This document shows positions 34,809 through 45,534 of a DNA stretch of 64,000 nucleotides, piece by piece. A model generated the notes under the pieces. That model worked only from the letters and a program-made list of their open reading frames with translations. It made no database searches and was not told the DNA's origin. Numbering within the stretch: position 1 is the first letter of the stretch; each line of letters opens with the position of its first letter. The translations under genes were made by a program, and so were the position numbers. Origin of the DNA: Rhizomys pruinosus (Eukaryota > Chordata > Mammalia > Rodentia > Spalacidae); contig VZQC01004693.1 of NCBI GenBank assembly GCA_009823505.1, positions 4,122,701-4,186,700 on the forward strand. Reading direction: 5' to 3'.

Positions 34809-35281
34809 TTTTTAAATTATTTTTTATTGATGCTTTGTGCATTTCATACATTTTTCCAATTCAGTTCAGGCTTATTTCCCTTTCCCCCCCCCCCCACCCA
34901 CCCCATCCCAGATCATGCATTCTGCCATAACTGTCCTGCATCTTTCTCTCAGTTTTTTTTTTTCATTTTTAGCTATAAGTGATAATCCATGAGTACAAGC
35001 ACTTCATGAAAACCATTATCTGCAGGCTGTTGTGCCCAAACACCTACAGCCCCACCATCCAGTGGGGGGTGACAGGTTGTTTGTTCAATCAAGTTGATCA
35101 AAGAGTGTCCAGACTACATTGCTGTATGTTCACCATTCACCCAATCGCAGCCCTTACATTCTACCACGCCCCTCTTCCGCAGGTTGTTCCCTAGGCTTAG
35201 AAAAGGGGCACAGGTGGATGAGAGGTAAAACAGTCCACTCTCTCTGGAGCTGTTGACTTGGACTCTGGTCAATTCTGGCTG
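34809..35281 (-). mobile_element. 5'-truncated L1-type 3' end with target duplication
   Basis: Copy of 24476-24943. Here the insertion ends cleanly: GAACATTTTTT occurs at 34801 and again from about 35283. This is probably the true structure of the site. Confidence 0.8.
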
Positions 35282-35768
35282 TGAACATTTTTTAACTGAA
35301 GTTTTGTGCAATTCATACAACATTTCTCATTCCAATTTTAGACTCATTCCCCTTTCCATGCCCCCCCCACCCCACTTGAGTTCATGCATTTTCCCGCACA
35401 TGTCTTGCATCTTCTTTTTTTAGTCTTTTAAAGTTGTTCTATGCAGAGGTTTATTGTTTTGGGCTGAAGTTTGCTGTTTCAGTCAGCTCTTTAGCCCAGT
35501 CCTTTTGTTGTTGTTCCCTCCAATTTGTATTGCTCCAAAATATGCATATATGCTCTTCACATGTATACCAAAATTATTATGTATGAACGTAACTGTATAT
35601 TAATTCCAAAACATATTTAGGAATTCACATTTTCCCCTTTAATTCTATAATTACTCCAAAGTATGCATACTCTCCACCCCATATACCACAATTACAGATC
35701 TGAAAGTAAGTGGTATAAATTCTAGATCCCATTAAGGTATTCACATTATAATGGCACACAGTTCTTTC

Positions 35769-35807
<39 letters not shown>

Positions 35808-35824
35808 TACTAAGGAAAAAAAAA

Positions 35825-35864
<40 letters not shown>

Positions 35865-36025
35865 CTCAGTTTGCCTTACTACTAGATATTTGGTGCTAGC
35901 ATCCATAAATGAAGGATACTATTCATGTTTGTCTGTTCTTTTCTGGGACTGTGTTTCTTCACTTAGCATAATGTCTTCTACTTCCATCCATTTATCTGCA
36001 AAGCTCATGATGTCATCTTTCTTAG
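35282..36025 (-). mobile_element. older L1 3' UTR fragment
   Basis: Antisense and diverged from the 1-643 family, with a matching tail (TTTTGTGCAATTCATACAAC) and C-rich tract near 35361. It contains two ~120-bp related units starting near 35531 and 35651. It ends with a C-terminal ORF2-like piece (CTTCCATCCATTTATCTGCA) near 35980. Host L1 sequence resumes at about 36025. Confidence 0.65.
35771..35864 (+). repeat. (AT)n and (GA)n microsatellites
   Basis: An AT run at about 35771-35803 and a GA run at about 35837-35864, separated by an A-rich stretch. Confidence 0.9.
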
Positions 36026-36420
36026 GACTGGTGAGATTTGGTGGGTACATATTATCTTAATTTTTCATATTATTTGCATTTTGGGATTGTGTTCTTGATA
36101 CATGGATTTCTTTTGTTGGTTGTGCGTCTGATATGAAATTCTAACCTGCGTTTTTTGACTTGAAATTTTGTTCTGTTTTTACTGTTGACAGAGTTTGTTT
36201 GGTTTCTGATTAGGTATGAATAGTTAGTTGGTCTGTGCTTCTGGTTCTCACTTTTGACTTTTTATTTGGAAGGACTGCATGGCTCCAACACGGAGAGGCA
36301 GGAGCTCTCTAGTAGGGCAAAGGGGACCAGACTCAAGCCTGGATGATCGGACTCCAGTGGCTCGTCTTTCCCTGCCTCTCTGTTGTTCTCTACAGTGGCA
36401 GCAATATCCAGTGTTTTATG
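36026..36420 (-). repeat. L1 5' leader fragment (antisense)
   Basis: Similar to 12310-12620, with phrases such as AGGACTGGTG, GATTTCTTTTGTTGGTTGTG and the CAGGAGCTCTCT end. It is the continuation of the L1 interrupted at 24475/34802. Confidence 0.65.
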
Positions 36421-39400
36421 AAATAATATGATTGGACTATGTTTTTCTTAGGAGATGGTCTCATAAATAAGTATGCCTCTAAAGCAATAATTGTATGAGA
36501 AGCTGGAACTACTAACCAAGCCTCTGTCTTGTTTCTCTTTCTTCAGTCTCAGAAGGCTAAGGCAATGTCAGCAATGTAGACACTAAGATATAGGTAAAAA
36601 AAAATACATGTTTAATTATTCTATGAAGAAAAGTTGTTTTCTGTGTCATTTTGCTCTTCAAAGTCAGCTGGCATAATCACAAAAGAAACTGTCTTACAAA
36701 TTCTTATTTTACCAAAGAAGAAACATCTTCAGTGGCCAGAATTAGTCATTTTATAAGACAGTCTTCAAAGTCATTTCTAAATATAACAATTCACCATTAC
36801 TGATACCATGTTAGAGAAAATAAAATTATTAAGATAGATTTAGAGGCCTGGCTGTCCTGTGTTAAACATGTCATAACAACACAGAAGATGTTTCACTAAC
36901 CTGACCTTACTGTTTCAAAGGGAAAACAAGTACAAGCCATTTCTGTGTAACATTTGTAATCCTCAAAGCTGCCTTTTACATCATGGGAAGATTTCAATAT
37001 TTTCTAAAATGTATTAGAGACACTCTTCGAAGTGTATTTTTATAAATAGAATGGCATTTCTGCCTTCTGAAAAGTGCTCCTTTGGGGACCAGTAAGTATG
37101 ATGGACATGAATTGATTAACTAAAACAGAGTGGCATTCAAGTTGTTAAGCATTTCTTTGAGTTTTGTTCGTTTCTGTTTTGGTGAAGCAAAACTTACACT
37201 TATTGAACGCCTACTATCCTGAGTATAAAATTTTATTATTTTATATAGCTATTGAGTTATAAAATTGTAGCATTTATTGATTCCATGTAAGATGTATAGC
37301 ATGAAAATATTTTCTCCCATTCTATAGGTTATCTCTTGGTTCTCTTGATTAACCACATTAGAATGTTAGAAATCTTTTGAAGCCTGGAGAGCTGAGTTCC
37401 ACTTTTGGAACCCAAGAAAAGAAGGAACAAAAGAATGAACTCCATGAAGTTGTCCTTTGACCTCCAAATGTGCACACATGTAAATAACAATAATATTTTT
37501 TAATTTAAAAATAGTATTCTAGTATCAATTGTTCTTATTTTATATTCCATATTTGACATAAATGCTCTAAATTACAAACAGCTTTCAAATCTGCTATGCA
37601 GCAAGATTTATTTTGGTGAAATGCCATTTATCTATTTTGGGGTAGAATTTCTCAATTAATCATTGCTTGGCCAATTATTATACACTGAGTGACCTAACTA
37701 GATAATGTCCTTCAGAAGAGCATAACTTGTTAAGAGAACAATAAATATGTGCTAAGTAGAAAGAGGAGATGTAATGACTACAAGAGAGATTCAAGTGAGA
37801 GGAGAGGAGATGCTAGAAAATCTGGAGCTGAGCAAGAGAAGACAGACCGTGTGAAGAATATGCTAGGACACACACGAAAACATGGCTGACAGTGACACAC
37901 GGCCTCAGAAGTAAGCTATTCCCGTGGGGAATAGTTAGGTGATAAGAAGTTTTCTTTTTTCCCTAGAAAAGCAGAGATTTTTCATGAATACTGGAGCCTG
38001 AGTAGATTGTTCAGTCAGTGAAGATGAACCACGGCAGGTGGGAAGCAGTGCCATGTAGAAGAGAATTGAAAAATATCTGCAAGCATGAAAATTTACAAGA
38101 GGATTGTGACAATAATATACCAAGTATGTGATTGGGATTTGTTTTAGAGTCATTCTGGAGATAATAAAACTGAGTACAGCAAGGAAATATTTGTTATGAT
38201 AAGGATTAGTGGAAAATAAAGTGCTAAAGATAGTATCCCAGCACTGAGTGTGCCAGAGTTAATATTCTGTGAATGGTGTTTGAATGGGTGGCTAATAGTA
38301 TGTTTCAGGTTCTGGGCATAAGTGACTGAGACATTGATAAACAACAAATGGCAGATAATGACATCTTAAACAGCTTCGAAAGGACTTAACTGTTTCTGGA
38401 CTACACAAAATTGAAGTGATGATAGATCCAGGTCAGATCATTTAATTCAGGGAATTCAGTTTTAAAATATCAAAGTGACTATTTTAGTGGTATGGAGAAG
38501 AGACATGTAGCTCTTGAATCATTCCCTTTTCACCTATTGTTTCTACTACAGGTAAGATTGTTGCTCTAACCAACTATGCTTTCAATAAGGAAATATTTTA
38601 ATTAGCATCATCCACTAAGTCCCCAAATAAAGAGGACTATTCCTTAGATGCCAAGGAAGTTCTGCTCGCCTACCACTAACAAGCCTTCTTAGGCTGCTGC
38701 CTGCTTTTCCTGCTCCAGGATTTAAATCATGTCTTTATTGTTATTACCTTGGATAACAGCTCCCCTAATAGCTTCTTGCTAGGGATGTGGAAATCAGTGC
38801 AATAATCATACAAAACAATGTGCCTGGGTACAAAGGATTGCAAATGCAGGCTGGTGACAAGAAACGGACAGAAATGATGCTTTATCCTTGTAGCTGGAAG
38901 ACTTCTGTATTTGTATGCCAAGGAGTATTTTCATATGGAAGTCAAAATAAGCAGAGTTTAGTTAGAGACTACCAGCCATAATTTGATGTATCTTATGAAG
39001 TTCCAGCTTGCTGGTAGCATATAGGAGTCTGTAGCTAGACCAACCATTCATATGTGGTTACTGCAGTATTAATTCTAATTAAAAAAAAAAAAAAAAAAAA
39101 AACAGGGAATATTGGAAACCTAAGAAGGTGCTGCCACCTTGAGGATTTTCCTTTTCTGTTTGGAGTCTGCCATGGGACTGGTGAGTGACACTATAGTTTC
39201 AATCTACAAAGCAAAAGAACTAAACTATGTATCCCAGAACACAGAGACAAGGAGCCTTTGTGGCTAGTGGCATCTCACATTTTTCAGCTGTATGCTTTGT
39301 CTAGGCCCCTTGTGCATTATTAACCTTACATAGTTTCTCTGGTATAGCCTGGGCTCACCTAGCCTTTCATACAGTCCTCTTCCCCACCTCCACCTTCAAT

Positions 39401-39540
39401 AAGCCCTATAGAACAACAGTATAGAGAATAAAGGTTTACAACTTATTTAAATTGACGTGAAAATGAATAAATAAAAGTTAGAAATAATCAAGAGAATTAC
39501 AATATTCTGTCTGTTCTATCTCTCTTAAATTCTCAGTTCT
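36421..39540. other. mostly single-copy, non-coding
   Basis: No gene found. An old tRNA-type SINE fragment lies at about 37375-37505 (GTTGTCCTTTGACCTCCA) and a poly(A) run at 39080-39102. Otherwise it is AT-rich intergenic or intronic sequence. Confidence 0.5.
37375..37505 (+). repeat. old tRNA-derived SINE fragment
   Basis: The phrase AGTTGTCCTTTGACCTCCA and the following CACACATGTAAATAACAATA tail resemble B3/B4 3' halves. Diverged. Confidence 0.55.
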
Positions 39541-39545
39541 TTTTT

Positions 39546-39786
39546 TTTTTTAGATTTTTTTTTATTTCTGTATGTGTATGAATGTACTGTCTTCATGCGT
39601 GTCTGTGCGCCCATGTCGTGCAACGCCGCGGAGGTCAGAAGAGGGTGTCGGATTCCCCTGGAACTGGAGTTCTCCTGGAATTGGAGTTTCAGACGGTTCT
39701 CGGCCGCCATGTGGGTGCTGGGGATCAAACCCGGGTCCTCTGCAAGAGTGGTCGGCGCTCTTAACCTCTAGGCCATCTCTCCAGCC
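39546..39786 (-). repeat. B3/B2-type SINE with internal duplication
   Basis: Antisense, CpG-rich. Near-match target duplication CTCAGTTCTTTT at about 39533 and 39793. Body duplication present. Confidence 0.92.
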
Positions 39787-41419
39787 CAAATGCTCAGTTC
39801 TTTTAGCATTAATACACTACCTACAGGACCAGGGTTATAAATATCCCATGCTCAGAAAACGGGATAGCTGAAATTAGAGCCAGAGGTATAAATGGTTGCT
39901 GGGTTCATTATCAGATACAAATGAAAAGACAAGACATTTTACCAAATATGTTCTTTACTGACCAGACTTCTTCTGCTAGAGCATTGATGAGAGAGGTGCA
40001 GGGGGCTGTTAATTTAAAGGTTTTAAAACTTATTTATTATACCTTGGCTTTGGGAATCCCTTTCCATTAACCATTTCTAATACTCTCCTGTGATTTTAGT
40101 ACAGTGTTCATGACGGTGCTTGTCTCCAGTATCCTAAGAAAGAGAGAGGTCTGAACTTCAATTGAACCTGATGTCTCTGTACTTCTAGAGCAGAAATGGT
40201 TCCATTTTCCTATTAAAAAGCTTACATTTGAAAACACAGATGAAATTTCATCTGCTTTGCATCAGCCTAGTTTATAACTCGAAAACTTGGCACCACCGTT
40301 TGAAGGCCCGTTATTGGCATTTCCCCTTCAGAGGGGAAATAATACATTAACAGCTTGCTTTTTGTTTATTTAGCTTTTGCTTAAAAAAAATAAAATGCAG
40401 TGGTGCCCCCACATTTTCAGCCTCTCATTCAAAGGTTTATTCCGGGCTGCTTTCAATGGAGCATCTCTAGAATGACAGCCAGATGGGGGCTTGGGTCTTT
40501 GTGTCCATTGCCAAGCAACTTGGAACTCTGTTGGTAGTTACAAAAGCTCTTGTGGAGTACTGAAACCACTTCTCTCAGGGACGCTGCGTTATAAATAGGA
40601 AAACAATGTGGCATGCTTTAACTTTTCCTTTTAGAGGAAGAATTCATGAGAAAAATATGCTCTCTTGTTGGATGTTCTTACACTACAAAGATGGTACCCA
40701 GGAGGTACTTGTTAGACCCAGAAAATGTAGTTAAATTGGAGGGGTATAAGATAATTTTGATAGATTGAGAGCCATATGAAGGAGTCCTTGGGGTAAAGAA
40801 GACCTATCCAGCAATAGCCTTTGTGAGGACAAGTGTGTACATTTAAGGAATACAGATTTGTCGACTGATGGAAGAAAGCAACAGAAGAACGGGGAGAAGA
40901 AAGTGGGGAACTTCTTGGAGAGTGGTTGAAAGCCACTTCTCAGACAGTCCGAAGCCACAAAGAGGAAGCCAGGCAATGAATGTCATAAGCAATCCTTCCA
41001 CAGATCAGTGTTTCCCAAGATTAACCATTTCTGTTCTATATGCAGAGAATAAAAATGATTGTGAAATTAATATAAAATCAGCTGAAAGCTGAACTCAAAC
41101 CCCATCGAACTCTGACAAGAATTTCTTTGCCTTATTTCATATTAGTTTATTTTTCCTAACCAAACACTCAATTTTTTTTGCTCTTTTCTGTTTGTTTTAC
41201 TAGTAAAGAAAATTGTCTAGCCACAAAGTAGTAACTGAATTCTTATATTTTATCATGTAAGGGAGAGAGTTCAAATCTTCACAAAAGTATAAAGATGGTT
41301 GTCTTGTTCTACAAGGCAGAAAAAGAAAAGGAGAAATTTCAGCTTCTTAAGAAACTATATAAATATCGAGGCTAATATTCAAATTGGGTTCTTATACCTC
41401 AATCTTTAACAAGTTTGAA
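39787..41419. other. single-copy; candidate conserved element at 40270-40640
   Basis: No gene. The 40270-40640 stretch is free of recognised repeats and has blocks with motif-like composition. Conservation cannot be tested here. Confidence 0.4.
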
Positions 41420-41424
41420 TGTAT

Positions 41425-41560
41425 AAAAAGCTGTGTATGGAGGTGTTGGGGAGTAAAGACAGGCAAATCATGGGTAGCTTGCTGGTCACTCAGTCTGGCC
41501 AAAATGGTGAGCTCCAGTTTCAGTGAGAGGCACTGTCTCAAAAACTAAGGCAGATTCAAC
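41425..41560 (+). repeat. B4-type SINE
   Basis: Contains GTCACTCAGTCTGGCCAAAA, GGTGAGCTCCAGTTTCAGTG and AGAGGCACTGTCTCAAAA, the B4 right half. Diverged. Confidence 0.7.
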
Positions 41561-41839
41561 TAGATAAGACCTGTGATGTGAACGTCATACCAACCTATCA
41601 GGCTGGATTTTTCCACATGGCCAGTAGTGGCATAACTCTTATGGGAATAACCAACTGCTCTCTGCTTTGATTTGAGGCCCACTCTCTGGCAGAACCCATG
41701 CATGGTACACATAATGCCTAGAGAGGAATGTGTTACTGCTGTTTAATTAAATCAACGTATCATCAAACTGCCTTCTAAATATCTATGTTTATATCCATAG
41801 ATAGTTCTCTCAGCCTTAATGAGAGAAGTCTTTCTAGCA

Positions 41840-42275
41840 AGTAGCTGTGAATGGAGAAGCTCATAGCTGCTGGAAGTGCTCAAGGGGCTGAAGTTCTCAG
41901 CCCCAAATATGACATTTCTCCCCCACATCCCTCTAAGGCTCAGGAAACATCACTGACAAGGATTTGGGAAGAATGTAAATTGGGGAAAAGAATATCAAAA
42001 TGTCATCCACTGGGCAAGACACAGACACTGCAATCTTGAACTCAGATCAATTGTGGTTGTTTGCAGTGGGGTTATAAAAGATTGGGTCTGTCAGCTGTTA
42101 GTCATGGCTGGAAGAGAGGCTCATGGAGCCTTACCCCTCCCTGATGAAAGATTCTGGAAGGGGAGAGTCATTGTCCTTAGTTGTGTACCCACTGGTGAGA
42201 TCACCAAATTCCCATGGATAGTTTCAAACCCATGGTCACACAGACAGTTTCCTGGTTAAACTCAGTGAGTCTAAA

Positions 42276-42324
<49 letters not shown>

Positions 42325-42470
42325 ATCATGAATGTGGAAAAGTGATTTGTAGGAGGAGAGGATTTGACAGGGGTGGGAATTGAAAGTAACTTGAATGCAT
42401 GTTATACATGTATTAGAATGTCAAAGAACAAATATAATTAATAAAAAGATGGAAACACAAAATAAAAAAT
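41840..42470 (+). repeat. L1 (Lx-like) 3' UTR
   Basis: Carries the rodent Lx-type 3' UTR order: GGCTCAGGAAACATCAC, an AATGT-type stretch, GGAAGGGGAGAGTCA, then TAAACTCAGTGAGTC. A (AAAT)n tract at 42273-42326 interrupts it before the GGAGGAGAGGATTTGACAGG polypurine segment. Confidence 0.7.
42273..42326 (+). repeat. (AAAT)n microsatellite
   Basis: Near-perfect AAAT tetranucleotide run. Confidence 0.95.
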
Positions 42471-43107
42471 AAGGTAAGAAGGGTTAGAGGAAGATAACAT
42501 AACATCCACCTCTGCCTTCCACATGGGTGAGTGCATCACATACATATATATGCACACATGCATACAACAAATAAATGAAAAATCATTTGTTTAGCCCCCA
42601 GAGTCCTAGTGGAAGTCTTTGGTACTGTTTCATTTTACCCTGAGTCTCACAGTGTCACATAGTAACAAACAGCAGATCAGAATTCACACCTGGAGTCCAC
42701 CCCAGAATCACCATGAGAAGCTGCAGGGAAATGTGGCCTTGTGATAATTTACTCATGTTTCCATTTCAGGGTTCTGTTCACAGGGACGCTTAATACATAC
42801 TGTCCTTCAAGTAGTAGCTTTTACTCTCTATCCTGGGGAAATTCTGAATGATTTTGTTAAGGTTTTGCATTGTTTTGAGTTGTTTCTGTCTTTGTACTTT
42901 TCTAGCAATGGTGCATGAGAAAAGGGTCATTTCAACTACTTCATCTCTGAAAAGCTAGAAGAATTTTATTTTAGGAAAACAAAGCTGTCAGCAGGAATTT
43001 TAGGCTCAATGGAAGACAGCTGGAGAGCGGGAAGTCGGAAAATTGCATTCCTTTTGTCACTCTATTGCAACAGCTCCCTCTCATTCCCCCAAAACTCTTT
43101 AAAAATG
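42471..43107. other. no recognised feature
   Basis: Single-copy-looking sequence without gene or repeat signals. Confidence 0.4.
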
Positions 43108-43122
43108 CATTAATAACTTTTT

Positions 43123-43344
43123 AATTTTTTTATTTATTCTTGTATGTGCACGAATGTACTGTCTGCATGTAGGTCTGCACACCCGTGTCGTGCAATGCCA
43201 TGGAGGTCAGAAGAGGGCATCAGATTCCCCTGGAACTGGAGTTAAAGACGGCTCTCGGCCACCATGTGGGAGCTGGGGATCGAACCTGGGTCCTCTGTAA
43301 GAGCAGTCGGTGCTCTTAACTGCTAGGCCATCTCTCCAGCCCCA
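43123..43344 (-). repeat. B3/B2-type SINE without internal duplication
   Basis: Target duplication CATTAATAACTTTT at 43108 and 43346. Antisense. Confidence 0.93.
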
Positions 43345-43419
43345 ACATTAATAACTTTTATTTAAAAATTTCCAAGGCATATAAAACCTTCCAAAATGCA
43401 AACCATTAGTAGGATCTTT

Positions 43420-43560
43420 TTTTCTATTTCCCCTTTAATTTTATATTACTCTAAGATATGCATACATACCCCTCACCCATATACCAAAATTAGAAAGTGT
43501 GAAAATAAATGGTAAAAAAAATAAAGCCTGTAAGTCTGAAGCTTTCTAATACAGACAATG
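43420..43560 (-). repeat. L1 3' UTR fragment
   Basis: Related to the ~120-bp unit near 35640-35720: TTCCCCTTTAATTTTATATT, then ATGCATAC and CATATACCAAAATTA. Confidence 0.55.
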
Positions 43561-43670
43561 GACTGTCTCATTTAAGAACTCATCTCTGGGCTGGAAGATT
43601 GATCCTTGAACCTTGATTTCATGATAATGACAGCATGACCCTTATTACTTTGTCTTAAAAAGAACAAGGA

Positions 43671-43828
43671 GCCAGGCGGGGTGGCGCATGCCTTTAATCC
43701 TAGCACTTGGGAGGCAGAGGCAGGCGGATCTTTGTGAGTTCAAGGCCAGCCTGGTCTACAGAGTGAATTCCAGGACAGCTGGGGCTACAGGGAGACCCCA
43801 TCTCAAAAAGACAAAAAAAAGAAAAAAA
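43671..43828 (+). repeat. B1 SINE
   Basis: Starts GCCAGGCGGGGTGGCGCATG. Target duplication AAGAACAAGGAG at about 43659 and 43829. Close to the B1 consensus. Confidence 0.95.
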
Positions 43829-43841
43829 GAAGAACAAGGAG

Positions 43842-45371
43842 AGCTACAAAAAAATCCCCCAAACCCAGTGATGCCCTTGACTTACACAGACAGGTCAGCA
43901 AAACTTTTCAGTCTAGTCACAAGCTATGTATTCTAATTAATGATTCATTGAAGGTGTTAAGTACCACAAAGAGTAAAGAAAGATGTTGAAAGAGTTCCAG
44001 AAAGCTTTTTTTTAATTAATGTTTTTTAATGTTCACATACAAGAAAGGCATATGCAAGATCATTTACAGTAGAGGGCAGAGGCTGCAATGAGATGGTCCT
44101 CTAATTTTATCTTTCGAAATCAGCACAGTAAAATTGAAAAGTCTACTGAAAATTATTGTATATAAAAGCTTTACTTGGTAGACAAATATGACATATAGTA
44201 CATTTTAGTCCTTCTATACCTAAAATAAACAGTAAGTAAAACTTCAGAATTTTGTGATGATATAATAGAAGTCAAATTTATGAGACTTTTTTTCACCCTC
44301 CAAATGATCTTACTTTTAAGAGAAAAGAGGAAGCTTAATATAAATGACCCCCCACATACCATACAAGTATTTTTCTGCCTCAAAAAATAAACGCATCTTG
44401 ATTTTCCTCCAAAGGGAGAGGGCACTTAAGTACAGAATCCTTACAGTGTTTTTCTTCCTCAAATCTGTGTCTAGTTTCATTATACTGTGACTCTCTTGCC
44501 TGCATCTCCTGCAGAGCCTGGGGAATCATCAACCTTTCCACTTTTCTTCAAGCTTTTGTGACTTCAAGTGGCTTGTAATACTTTCCACACTCATTTTCAA
44601 CCTTGGCAGAATTTTGCCACATTTCTATCAACTGGGAATTAAACGTTAGATACCAAATTTGTGAAAGCCACAATTCTATTTACAGACTATGTCTAAGATG
44701 TCAGGGTTTGTGAAACATTTTCTTATCTTTGAAATCAGATGTATGCAGTCTAATTTTAAATTACACTTGGTCAAGGATGCTTTTTGTTGGTTGGAGTTTT
44801 ATTTATGTTCTAGTGATTATGGCCACAGTTCAAGCAAGTTTCTTTTTCAGTGAAGAGCTTGGCCTGATGAAAGGGATAAATCACCTCTTATCTGCAATGC
44901 TGCATGCAGTGTGACATAAGCGACCTTTTTGCTTATTCTGGGTACTTCATTATTCCCGCTGCTGACAGACTCTTCTGTAATCCTATTTTAGAAGCTTGAG
45001 CAAACTTGAAATCAGAAAACATCAAGATACTCCTCTCTGAAAGGTAGTGGGATAAGCTACCTCTTCTCTCAGACAAGTGTTACTGGGCCTATTCATACAC
45101 TTAATTTGGCCATTCTTAGATGGGCAAACCCACTTTCTCTTCAGCTAGTTTGTAAGTATGCACTTTCCGACATGCACGCACTAGTTCACTGATCATTGCA
45201 TTTTCTTTTGAGAAACCACCTTTGCTTTTGCCCTAATTTTCTTACCCATGTCTTACATTCTTTATAGAAAAAGATTCCCAGGGGTCTAAAAGTGAATGCT
45301 TCACACATAATTATGAAGAATTTCCCCAACTAGAAGTCTTCACTCTAAAAGAAATTTTTAAAGAACCGAGG
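43842..45371. other. single-copy; CTCF-like motif at 44066; candidate conserved element near 44690-44960
   Basis: No gene. The element candidate lacks repeats. The 61-codon plus-strand frame at 44729-44914 in it has no family resemblance. Confidence 0.4.
44066..44080 (+). promoter_or_regulatory. CTCF-like motif (weaker)
   Basis: The 15-mer ACAGTAGAGGGCAGA matches 13 of 15 positions of the CTCF core CCASYAGRKGGCRSY. Occupancy unknown. Confidence 0.35.
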
Positions 45372-45382
45372 TAATAGCAACT

Positions 45383-45383
<1 letters not shown>

Positions 45384-45416
<33 letters not shown>

Positions 45417-45521
45417 GTCTTTTCAAGACAGGTTCTCCCTGTAGCCCCAGCTGTCCAGGAACTCACTCTGTAGACCAGGCTGGCCTTGAACTCACAAAGA
45501 TCCACCTGCCTCTGCCTCCAG
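45384..45521 (-). repeat. B1 SINE (antisense)
   Basis: Long poly(T) tail (45385-45415), then the B1 body, truncated at its 5' end. Target duplication TAATAGCAACTT at 45372 and 45523. Confidence 0.93.
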
Positions 45522-45534
45522 CTAATAGCAACTT

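Larger units (their letters stand above)
25118..35281. repeat. second copy of the ~10 kb duplication (probable assembly artefact)
   Basis: It starts at the N with a sequence matching 15478 and follows the first copy throughout. About 25120-27950 and several later blocks (30600-31850, 33960-34270) have many one- to few-base indels, especially in homopolymers, and some scrambled stretches. About 28000-28930 and 29160-30400 are nearly identical to the first copy. This pattern is typical of unpolished long-read sequence, not of natural divergence. Confidence 0.9.

Noticed and set aside
15478..35281. Reading the duplication as a recent segmental duplication or copy-number variant.
   Set aside because: The start at the N, error-like indels in blocks and the disagreement at the first contig end fit an assembly artefact better. 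Kept as a finding with tests.
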